From positions 18,363,271-18,427,270 of the forward strand of contig OZ022584.1 of assembly GCA_963669155.1 (NCBI GenBank): 64,000 nt of DNA. Reading direction: 5' to 3'. The position numbers were made by a program, and so were the translations under genes. This document shows, piece by piece, positions 37,196-49,869 of the stretch. Each line of letters begins with the position of its first letter. Position 1 is the first letter of the stretch. The notes under the pieces are model-generated. The model had not been told where the DNA came from. It worked only from the letters and a program-made list of their open reading frames with translations, and made no database searches. The DNA comes from Arbacia lixula (taxonomy: Eukaryota; Echinodermata; Echinoidea; Arbacioida; Arbaciidae).

Positions 37196-40100
37196 ATGGC
37201 AGACCGAAAAGGGAACAGCCCTCCTCCTTTATTACTATGTTCGACCAACGATAGCATAAGTCCAGGCATTTTCCGACCAGTACCAGCGACAGCGTCATTG
37301 TTTCCGACAGGTGAAATGTGTTTTACTGTAATTCCATGGCCAGAATTGAAAAAACTCCTTGTATTTGATCGTGACCTCCCATTTTGTGGTAGTCTTCAGT
37401 CCCGTGCGCTAAAGTTTGTGTCTGTAAATTTACTCTCGATCATCGATGCAATCCGGTCGTGATTGAAACATAGCAAAATTTCTTAGATTGTTATGATGTC
37501 CGTCAAAAAAATTACACCGCCGGAGAAAATTAAAAAAGCATAATTCACATATATATGTCTTTTGATAACTTGGAAGATTGTGAAACAAACTGAACAGCAC
37601 TGACAGAAATTAGAAAAAAAGCCTCAATTTTGATCACATAGTCATAAACACATGATAGAATAGTCATTTATGGTGCAAATTTTCTCTCTCTATACAGAAG
37701 AAGATGGAGAAGCCGACAGCTTTCTGGGGCAGACGGACCCCCCTGACCTGGGTCCCCCTGATCTAGGCCCCCCTCCCACCCAGCCTGCATCCACGTCAAC
37801 GTTCTCATACTTTCAGCAACCGCAGCACCCTACCTCTGGTCCCCCTCCATCAGACCCCTTTGCAGGGATCTCTGGGGCCAGCCAGTCCCCTTTCCCCTCC
37901 CAGCCATCCCTCTCCTCTGGCCCTGCGTCCATCCCAACATTCACGCCAAATCAGTTTTCAACACCGCCGCCACCATCGCACCCCGTCGCTGCTCCGCCTA
38001 GTCTTACTCCGCAGGCCAGGACGGTACATTTTCCAGATGACCCTGTCACAGGTACACAATTCCCAACCCAAAGAAATCAATAATAATTTTAAAAAATTAA
38101 AAAAAATGTGCTGCATCAAATTTTGATTAAAGCAAAATCACTCAACAACATACAAAAGCAGACCTGTGCAAGTTTAAACAAAATTAGACAAAAAAAAGTT
38201 ATGAGTTTTCCGAAAATCAAAATCGAAAGATGTACTACAGATTTCTATGTTTATATTACATTGTGTCCAAGGTTGACAAACTACAATAATAATAAACTGT
38301 AACTGCACAAGAAAGCTGTTATAAAATAATATATGTAATTGTAGTAACCAAATGCATATTAAAGGTGATCTTGATTAGGAGATAATTTCCTAATCTCTAC
38401 AGTTATCTCCATACAACATCACCAAAACCTGGGGTGTGTCTCTATAATGTTGATATGCATTACCAAATAAACATTTGTTTGTCAGGGCTACTTTTTAAGC
38501 CTGACTTAATGATGCAATGACACTGAGCCATGGTGTGTTCAATACCCTATGAGTTGAAAATGCTTTTAGCAATAGTTCTCTTATTAGTTATGGGGGCTTA
38601 TTTGTTTGCATTTTTTCACTAGGTATTACTTGGCACGATAGAGACACTGCACCTTAAAGTTACAACTCTCTGAAGATTTTTTTTTTTTTTTGCTCAATCA
38701 TGTTTCAAATTTCATTGTTCTGTTTTCCTTTCCTTGTTCCATACCCTATGAGTCAAAAATGTTTCAGCAGTAGTTCCATTTTTTGACTGGGTAGTACCCA
38801 TGATGGATGCCTTTCAACTCCCTGATGAGAACATTTTTTTGCCGAGTCATGTTTCTATTTAAATTCATTGTCCCTTTTTCTGTCCTACTTCCAGCTCCAG
38901 CTCCCCCACCCCCATCCAGCTACTCCGCCTCTGGGCCCCCTCCCACTGGCCCCCCACCCGCTGGACCGGGTGCCCCTAGATTCGGCATCAAGAACTACCA
39001 GCACAAGCCCATGGGGCACCCTATTGGGGGAGTCACCCCCGCCAGTGGCCCCCTCCCACCAGGCATCATGGCACCCCCTCCCAAGTTGCAGGTTAGTGGG
39101 TTTTGTAGAATTAACCATTTTTGTGAGGTATTCACAAGCTATCCCCTAACTGCACAGTAATGTGATATTTCATTTGTCTGTATTTCGTAATTCAATTTCA
39201 ATGGGTGGAACACACTCTTCATTTATCAGTTGTTACTACTTGGACAAACCTTGGACAATCTTTGGGGTTAGTAATAGTTATGTATTGTTTGAATGCTGTG
39301 AATAAAATTAGCATACATAACGGAAATGGTCTATTGAAGAGAAACACATTTCTTGCAGGGGATCAAATCCAAAACAAAAGTTGATTTGGATACAAATAGA
39401 CAAATCAGATATTTGCCTACTACAAGAAAGCTACCGGTGTGCGTTTTTAAACTCATGCTCTCTCCTCCTAAATCCTGATCAATTTCCATCTTAGGTTATA
39501 TCGGCCATTGTCAGAATTAGTACATGGGCTTGTTAGTGTTCTTGTATTTTTTTCCAGTTTCTGATCTAATCTAGGAACCAGAAATATCTTTGACATATTT
39601 TTTTTTTTATTGTCTTTCCCTTCTGTGTCCCAGCACTCAATACTTTGTATATGGGGTAAGTCATCTAGGCTTTAGGAATCTTTTGATCATAGAAATCATG
39701 AACCATGTCAGTAAAAACCGTCACAAGGACTATTGTTTTGCTAGATATGTGTGTGCTGATGAGACTGAGAAAGTTAAAGGGATAGTTCATCCTGAAATTA
39801 TGTTGGTTTCAATAAAAGCAGAAATATGACAGAAACATATTAGGTAATGTTTGATAAAAATCTGTCAAAGGATAACAAAGTTATGACTTTTTAAAAATTT
39901 GATTTTATGACATCATGTGCATGGTGCTCTCCCTTATGTCGTGTGCTGTATGATTTCATATATTCCCCTTTTATCTGTAATTGACAACGGAATAATATTT
40001 GTCATGGATGTATGTGTGTAAAAACATATTTCTAATGATGCAGCAAATGCATAGATAAAAGAATGCATATCTTTTTTGAGAGAAAGAATATTTTAAAAAA

Positions 40101-43100
40101 AAATTGTACAGAAAATATGGGAGAGCACCTTGCATGTGACGTCACAAAATCAGAGCTTTAAAAGATCTTAACTTTCTTATCCTTGGATGAATTTTTCATC
40201 AAACATTCACTAGTATGTTTCTTTCATGTGTCTGCTTCTATTGAAACCAACTTGATTTCAGGGTGAACTATCCCTTTAATTATCAGTACCTGTGTGCTCT
40301 TTCAGCAGTATGATGCTTCAAGACCCCCGCCCACAGCTGCGGAGGTGCAGCAGGTCAGCCAGTCCCCCCTGCCTGTTGTGGGCGGGAGCGGGGGTTACTA
40401 CCACCCCATCCAGCCCCACTGGTTCTACTGCAAGGAGATGGAGAAGAGGAGTATCTGGGTCCCCTTCAGCATCATTGACTCCATCAAGCTGGAGGAGGCG
40501 CTTCTTAGAGGTGAGACTAGCTTCCCTCTTCACGGCAGTGTTGTATCCGAGGCTGGCTCAGTCGAGACCGAGACCGAGGCACGGCTCTTCAAGACCTAGA
40601 CCGAGACCACTCAAAAAAAAAAAAAAATGGCATGTGTATTTTTCACCTTTCAAATAAAATTGCCTCAAGGCATACAACACTGCTTCCCAGAGGAGGCCAC
40701 GGTCTGCACCCATGAGATCTTGAGAACCTATAGCTTGCCGTGAAAGGACCTACCAGTTCACTGACACACATTATCAAGTTATAGATTGCCACAACTGGGA
40801 TGCGGAATGAGCTGTTTTTGTGATGTAATCACAACAATTCCCCTAAGTGCATACTAATGCGGTAATATATTCACCGGTATTTCATGATTAAGTTTCAATG
40901 GGTGGAACGTACTATACGAATCTATAAGTTATTGCTACTCGGACAAACCTCATGCAAGCTTTAGAGTTACCATTTATAACATATTGTTTGAACGACATGC
41001 ATAAAGTTTGTTTGCATAAAGAAAATGGTCTATTGGCGTGTCCTATTTTGACATCCACTCCAGGTGGACGTGATGCAATCGCGCATGGTATGTGTCAAAT
41101 TGCTAAGAGCAGCAGTCAATTTCAACATCCTCTATTAATGACCCTGAACTTGTGACATACCTCACCTGACCAACTTTTTACTGCTTTAGTGGACATACAA
41201 AACTAGAACTTTAATCCACACTCCTCCTTTATGCTTGATTGCATGAATGGTCATTAGCTTTTATTGCTTTGAAAAAAGGACAACTGAGCCGTGGGGTTGT
41301 GATGTCACAGAACCAATTTTCTGCTATTGTTTTGCATGCCTAGATAACTTTTTGTTTCCCCCTCTTTAAAACTGATGTCCATATGTTTTTACCCATTTTT
41401 ATTGACAGCCTTCTGTCCGGTCAGTGTGTAAAAGATGAATGTTTAATTTTGTCCTTCCAGCACGAAACACAGAGGGCGACATTGTGCTGTCCACCAATGG
41501 AGGGCGCTATGACGTCAGTCTGTCAAGTCGGCTGAGGTATGCTATCTACTGGGATGAGCAGCCGTCGCCCGTCAGACGCTGCACGTGGTTTTACAAGAGC
41601 GACAGCGAGAACCGCTTCATCCCCTATGAGGAAGCGATGGCAAATATGCTGGAGGTTTGAAAATCAGAGTTGTGTTTTATATGATTATAAAAATATTGTA
41701 ATATGTACTTAAGTTGATTGTATTCCTCCAGCTTCTCTGAAGACATACATTTGACTCAGTTGAGTTTGCTGTTTTGAGGACTAATGTTAACATCTCTGTA
41801 ACCCCGTTCATATACACCGCCTATCCGCGAAAAAGGCGCAACATTTGCGGCAATTTTGCCGATGCATTACCGATAGCTGCGTATATGAACGGGAATCGCT
41901 CAAATAATGCGGTATTTGCTTCCTCCTTTTTTGCGCTTATTTTGCGGCTTTTTCGCGGATCGAGACCTAGTAATAATACCGCAATATTGCGGTAAGCGAA
42001 TCTTATAAATTGCGTCCGCAAAATAGGCGTAAATGTTGCGCCTTTTGCATCGCACTCTGGCATGTGGGTCGCTAATCCTACCGCTCGTATGGCTGAGCGG
42101 AGCATGTCACCATTGGTTTGGAGAGAGTCCAGCTGTCCAAAACACCGCAACATTACGGCTTTTGGGGGTGTATATGAACGGTGCTTTTGCGGCTCGCTGG
42201 AAACTTGCTTACCGATGTTCATCCGTAATAATAGCGGTATATGGTATATGAACGGGGCTTGTGATGGAAATATATGTTTAACAAAAATGAAAATATTTGT
42301 TTATATCTTTCATCAAATCTCGGTACTTTCATTACTATTTCCTGGAAGTTGTTATTAAGGTTACTTAAAGGGTACTTACATACTTTAAGTATGTGTACCT
42401 TTCTGTGAAATTGCCCCTGTTTAAACCTGCACTTGTTCTTGATCCTTGATAGGAGGAGTTCCGAACAGCATCCATGCAGAACCAGTGGCACCGGCGGCTG
42501 GAGCTGTCCGATGGAGAGACCATCATCATGCACAACGCCTCCGTCATCGTCCACTTCCGCCCCTCCACCCGCCCCGACGAGTGGGGGGCGTCGCCAGACA
42601 CCCAGATGAGGCCCCGTGTGGTGAAGAGGGGGGTGGATGATATCGACAGCATCCCAGAGGGTAAGGATAGAAAGAATGAGTGGATGAATGAAAAGTGGGC
42701 GTTGCCCAATACCCAGATGAGGCCTCGTGTGGTGAAGAGGGGCGTGGATGAAATCGACAGCATCCCTGAGGGTAAGCATAGGAAGAATGAGTGGATGAAT
42801 GAAAAGTGGGCGTTGCCCAATACCCAGATGAGGCCTCGTGTGGTGAAGAGGGGCGTGGATGAAATCGACAGCATCCCTGAGGGTAAGCATAGGAAGAATG
42901 AGTGGATGAATGAAAAGTGGGCGTTGCCCAATACCCAGATGAGGCCTCGTGTAGTGAATAGGGGTGTGGATGAAATCGACAGCATCCCTGAGGATAAGGA
43001 AATGATGAATGAATGGTGGGCGTTGCCCAATACCCAGATGAGGCCCTGCATGGAAAAAAGGGGTGTGGATGTTATGGACAGCATTCCAGAGGGTAAGGAA

Positions 43101-46100
43101 ATGATGAATGAATGGTGGGCGTTGCCCAATACCCAGATGTGGCCCTGCATGGTAAAAAGGGGCATGCATGTTATTGACAGCATTCCAGAGGGTAAGGACA
43201 GGTTGAATGAGTTAAATGAATTGTGGGCGTCGCATGCCACTCAAATATGGAACATTGAAAGAAACATGTGAAGAAGCACAATAATACGAGGAAGATGAAA
43301 CTGTGCTAGAAGCAATACTTCGCTAGATATGCTACTTATAGTAAATGTTAACGTGACAATAAATTCATCTGCCCTTTATAAGTACTGGCATTGTAATGTT
43401 AAGTAAAGCAATGAACATTTGTTATTGGTGGATCTAATGGTAAACCACATTAAAAGCAGTGTGTGAAATGAAGGATTAAGAAGATGTGAAGAGAATGCCT
43501 GCCAGTTAATTCATTATGCCTCCCCACGAAGTGGCCGGAGGCATTATTTTCAATTTATTTTAATTCAATGCATAAAGACATACATAAACAAAGACTACAA
43601 TAGTTATTACAAATCCATATACAGGACACAAATAGAAAAAATGTAATTATAGAATAAAAGACAAATCTGTCAAAGTATTTCTACATGTAAGGTGAACGTG
43701 TTGTAATATATTTTCATGTTGTGTTGACAGGAGAACCAAGCAAAGTGGACCATCTCGTCTTCGTCATCCATGGTATTGGTCCGGTTTGTGACCTGAGGTT
43801 TAGAACCATCACGGAATGCGGTAAGTATATTATCCCTCCATACCCATGTTAAATGGTGAAAAAATCCACAAAAGGTTTGTTAAGGGTTAACATCCATAGG
43901 TGTTTCATGTAGATAAGCAGTGCAAGCATTTTATTATGGTGATCATTACATTGGTGCAAGGGAGGGAGGATAGAAATGACTTTGTAGATCGGGTTTGCTA
44001 TTTTCCTCCCATTTTTCCCAGCTAGTGCACAGTATGTTCATTAATTTACCCTACTATTCTTTATACACAAATTTAACTTTATATTTCCAGAGCCATTAGG
44101 ACCGTAATGTTGTTGAGAGTCTGAACACTGCTTAGTATGCACTTATATATAATTCAGTTCTCCAGAGGAAATCAAGGGCACAAAATGGAAACTTACTAGC
44201 AGATGTTTTCAAGCACAATGTGGGTTCTGAATTTTGTGCTGCATAGTACAGGGATCTGCATGGTAAATCATCAGTTGTTGTAGCCAAATGTCATTGGACA
44301 GGATTCAATCTCTGCAAAGACTCGTAGGATCCAGTCATGGGATTTGTGCTAGGAGGTGACAAAACATTTCCAGTCGTCTCTATTTGTTGTAAAACATCTT
44401 ATTTTCTATCTATGAATGAATAGAATCACCTGTAAATGATTATTTCACCATTGATGTTTCATGTTCTTGAAATCTTCCTTTCAGTGGATGACTTCAGATC
44501 ACTGTCCCTGGGCTTGATGTCTTCTCACTTCAAGCAAGCTCAGGACGAAGGGAGAGCGGGGCGGGTGGAGTTCCTGCCCGTGTACTGGTACGCAGCCCTG
44601 CATGGTGATGCCACAGGAGTAGACAGGTAAGTGGGCAGCATATGAAGTCATACAGAGGTTTACTACTCCTGTAGCATTAGTGCGAGATTGCACCAGCAAA
44701 TATATTGGAGCTCTGTTGATTCTGTTTATTGGAAGTTCATCTTGCAATGAAAGGATAAACCATAAAGACTCCATTGCATGATTAAAAACATAACATATTA
44801 CCACAGGTTCAGAAGTCATGTCATCATTAATTGGAGAATAGCGAGCTTTCGTTTTGAGGATGGGCGTACTCAAGAACGGTAATTCCATACCAAGATCGAT
44901 CTGCACATGCGCCACCCCCCCCCCCCCCGTATCGCTGCGCAAGGAATCGAGAACGGGAATTCTGAGATCTTTTGTTCTCAATGATTGAGGACAGCAGCCA
45001 ATCAGCGCCCCAGCTGATGTCAGTGCAAATTGCATGTGCGTGCAGGGGATCAGATGATGCACCGCCGCTCACGTTCTCTGTCTTATTTTGCAAAACTGTG
45101 TGTGAATACCACGGACGGACGGCTAGAACAGATTGCTCACTGTTCTCGTTTTCGTCCGCGGTGTCATAACAAAAGCTCCCTAATGTATGCCAAGTGAAGT
45201 CGAGAGAGAAAGAAGAAATCGTTTGAGAGGTGGAGTTAGTTCTATAATGAAGTAGACATTCCTTCCATTCTCATTCGAATGCAGCTTTAATACTAGTTCA
45301 TGATGTAGCAAGATTCTGAGCCGTCTCGATTCACAAGTTTCACTATGTTTTTTTAATCCTGTTATCACTCTGTCGTTCCCTTTCGTCCAATCGCCAGACG
45401 GCTGAAGCGCATCACCCTTCCCAGCATCACCCGGCTGCGTAACTTCACCAACGAGACGCTGCTGGACATTCTGTTCTACACCAGCCCCATCTACGCCCAG
45501 CAGATCGCAGAGGTCGTCTGCAACGAGGTCAATCGCCTCTACCACAAGTTCCAGGAGAGGAACCCAGAGTTCTTTGGCCAGGTCTCGCTTATCGGCCACA
45601 GCTTAGGTTGGTTCTTGCTCCTCATTCATCCAGGGATTAATAGGAGATAACAATACGTGTGTTAAATGTTCTTTGAATGTTTCCATGGTGAGAGTGTACT
45701 AATAAATACTATTTAGAAAATAGCAAAACTTTCGGTAACACCATGTGGTTGTATTCTTTCGGATAATTGGCCCACTTATGGGGTGAAGAAGGGAAAGGAA
45801 AGTGAAAAGTGAAGAAAGGAGAGGTGAATTTTTTATATTTTATAACACTTACACAAGACTATTTTTTTTTTTTTTTTTTAGCTTTAGTTTTCGGTGTTTT
45901 AAACCGTAAATAAATAAATAAATAAATATGTGTGTTCTTAGCAAACAGAATGATGTTTCGGAAAAAGTACCTCAAAGAGGAGTTGATTATTTCCATTGGA
46001 TTCTGAATCCATATGATTTATCCTACCCTCCTAAAGAAATGATATGATTTGAAAGACACACAAAACATGATATTAACCTGAATTTGAAACTCTAACACTA

Positions 46101-47930
46101 CTCTGAATCTTCCCTCCCTTTCCCCTTCCCTCCTAGCTTCTTTTTGCATCTGAGCTTCACGAGTATGACCAACACAAAGAGAGAGATTTACATGAAATGA
46201 AAACCTGCCAAACATTTTGACTCTCCTCAACTCCAGGGGTGGCATTCTAAAATCGCACTTTAGTTTTTGCCTTTGTCAGTTTTCAGAGTACCAACTGATT
46301 TTATAGCCAAGACAGTTGTGGACTTATCTTTCCTTAAGAATGCTACTGGTACTCTAGGTTTCCTCAAATATCATTGACAGAGAGAGAGAAGGAGAGAGAG
46401 AGAGAGAGAGAGAGAGAGTTAGAGATGAAGATAAAATGAAAGTGATAGTACACCCTGAAGTGAAGTTGGTTTTAATAGAAGAAGAAACATGAAAGAAACA
46501 TATTAGTGAAGGTTCAACGAAAATCCATCAAAGGATAAAAACGTTATGATCTTTTAAAATGTTGTTTTTGTGACGTCATACGCGAGGTGTATAAAAAAAC
46601 ACATGTAAAATGATGCATGTCATAATGAGAAAAATCAGCATTTAAAAAAAAAAAAGTACTGGAGAGCACTTCAGACGTGATGTCACAAAATCAAAACTTT
46701 AAACAATCTTAACTTTCTTATCCTTCGACAGATTTTCATCACATCTTCACTAATATGTTTCTTTCATGATTCTGTTTTTAATAAATCCAACATAATTTTA
46801 AGGTGAACTATTCATTAAAAATGTACGAACCATTTTGACTCTTGCCATATCCAGGATCCCTCATTGCCTTTGACCTGCTCAAGCACCAGCAGGACGGAGA
46901 GGCGGACGGTGCCGAATCCGAAGAGAACCTCATTAAGTCCGAGGTCCTGGCCGAGAAGCCTCCCACCCCAGCCCCATCTTTAGACTCCTCCTCAGTCACC
47001 CCATCCAGCAGCAGCAGTGCCACCTCCCTGCTGAGCGGGGCTGTGCTGGAGGAAGCGGCTGGAGACATGAGTCTAGAGGGCTGTCTGGAGAACATGGGGC
47101 TGCTGGACCTGCTACCCAAGTTTGAGGCAGAGAGGATTGACATGGAGAGTCTGGTAAGACTCTAAAATCATATTTTCATCTACAAATTTTGATATCTTTA
47201 ACAGTCCTATTAAAAGCTTCCAAGAGCAGCCAAAAGTGCCAAGACTCAAGGAGTAGCCAAGAGCAGCAGAAGACACAAATAGACATTGAAGACACACGGT
47301 AGACCTCTGCGAGACTGTTTAAAATAGCTGCTAAGTAAAGTAAATCAGTATTTTAGAAGAATTCAGGTAAAAATTCTTAGCTGTTCCCTGGGCGGTCTCT
47401 TTGCTGCTCTTGGCGCTTTAAGTCGGATCATTTTTTCAAACCTCTACTCAACTTTAAACTCATTCTTCTTTCTTTCCCCTTCTCTTTCTCTTCTGCTAAA
47501 GTCGAGATTTGACAGAGTTGTACACAATATTTTTTTATCATTATGATATATGTGATGTAATTTTTATGCCTCCACAATGAAGTTGCTGGATGGCGTTATG
47601 TTTTACTTACATATTGATTGGGTGCAATAGTCTTGTGATCTTGTCAATTTCTCCGTACAAACCTTTTCAGGAACTGATGTAATGTGTCAGAAGCAATGCA
47701 TGGAATAAGAATGAAGTGGCCTGTACATTTCATCTCTCTCTCTCTCATGTTATACTCTCTCTTCTCTCTGTCTTCTCCCCCCCCCCCCCCCCTCTGTCTG
47801 CCCTTCTCTCTCCCTATTTCTTTCTTTTTATTTTAACCTCTAATCTACCCCTCTTTCCCTCTATCCATTTGTCTCTCCCCAATTCTTACTTTTCCTGTCT
47901 CCCTCTTTTTACCTCTAGCCTCGCTCTCTC

Positions 47931-47990
<60 letters not shown>

Positions 47991-49661
47991 CTTCTTCTCC
48001 CCCACACACATTTTTACCTCTCACACCCCCTCCCTCTCACTTCTTATTTCTCTCTATCTATATTTTACTCTCTATCTCTGTGTCTCTCCACTCATCTGTC
48101 GTTATGTTTGGTTGTTGTGACCTTTGACCCATCAGCTGATGTGCAGCCCTGATGACCTGAAGGAGATGGGGATTCCCCTGGGACCCAGGAAGAAGCTTGG
48201 AGGTTTTCTCAAGGAGCTGGCTGCCAAGGAGGTAGAACTCATTCAAATTAATTTTCTTTATTTCTTTAGTCATTCACAATAATGCTAATATGATATGTTG
48301 TCATATATATATGATGCTCTCTTCCTTATCAGCCTCACAGGTATAAGGTCATTGTTTTGAATTTATCTTTTATTTCATCCATAAAATGCATAAATATATA
48401 CATTCAGAAAGATATTAAATTACACTTTATGACACAAACTAAAACGAACAATGATTTATTTTTTAAATACAATTTACAAAGAAAAATTTCAGGCAAAAAA
48501 GAATAAGATTGCAGTAGATTGGGGTTATATAGGGCAGTTGATGACTTATCTAAATATTATTTCAATCAGATGTATTTAACAAGTTATCTTTGAGCCTGGC
48601 TTTGAAGGTCTCTTGGCAAGAGACATCACAGATGTTGATGGGTAAACTATTTCCTTGAAGCAACAGAAATGGAAGATTACGATAGCGGATATGTGTTTGT
48701 GGGCCAGGGCCCTGTCTCATAAAGAATTGCGTTTGATCGCAACTTGACTTGCAATTGATATCAATCTTAACTCTGTATATTAGATGAATTGATTCAGATC
48801 AATCGTAATTCTTTATGTGACGGTACCCAGAGTTACATATGAACTCATGCCACACGACGGACTCATTGATGTCTATTTGTGACCTCTTCCATCAGGCAAA
48901 GATGGTGGACTCTGCCAATCAGAGGGAGCAAGAGTTAGCTGCGCAGAAAGCCAGAGAGGAGGAGGAGGAGGAGAGGAGGAGGAGGAGAGAAGAACAGGAG
49001 CAGAGTGTTTCCATGGTAACTGGCCCCTCCCATCGAGGCCTTCACAACGCCATGTCGGTTCATGTGGACTACGAGCCAGGCTTAGAAGGTGAGCGCGATG
49101 CTTCATCGTAAATTAGACCATTCAGCTATGATAAAAACTAAAACACTTTCCTTTTGTAGTTGTCATTTCTCAAACTGGAAACTTAAAGCACCATTTTAAA
49201 ACAAAGTGCATTTATTTGAAGCAGAGGTCAGAATCCTTGCTGATATATTTCTCCTATGAGTAAATGTAATTTTGAAACCTGACTGGAAGTAAAATATGGT
49301 GGGTAAAAAACTATACAGTATATAAGAACGTGTATTATTTAAGTGTTTTTCCTGATTTACATGCATCCAGTGAGTGCCTATTATAATTTTAAGGTCTTTC
49401 GCCTCTATTTGAGAGCAATGTGATATATGAAAACAAATATTATTTTTCGCTTTTCTTTTCCTCCCCCTTCATCAGGTGTTGGCCAGCCGTTTGTGGAATA
49501 CCCGCAGCTAGACTTCCAGCCCTCCTGCTTCTTTGCCCTGGGCTCTCCCATCGGCATGTTCCTCACCATCAGGGGGGTGGGGCGGGTCGGGGAGAACTAC
49601 CAGCTACCAACCTGCCCATCAGTCTTCAACATCTTCCATCCGGTAAGTAGAGAGAGAAGGG

Positions 49662-49733
<72 letters not shown>

Positions 49734-49812
49734 AAGAAAGAGAAAGAAAGAGAGAGAGAGAGAGTGAGAGAGAGAGAGAGAGAGGGGCGAGAGAGAGAGA
49801 GAAAGAGAGAGA

Positions 49813-49869
<57 letters not shown>

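Noticed and set aside
42219-43240. Minus-strand frames of 291-316 codons
   Set aside because: Mirror frames of the SEC23IP exon 6 tandem repeat; repetition makes them long, and the plus strand carries the conserved protein.
42601-43260. A CRISPR-like or minisatellite-only reading of the 111-bp repeats
   Set aside because: The units are not repeat-spacer and they overlap a coding exon end and its donor in a nuclear gene; a tandem duplication of the splice boundary explains them.
44499-45062. Minus-strand 187-codon frame
   Set aside because: It covers SEC23IP exon 8 antisense and an intron; no family resemblance.
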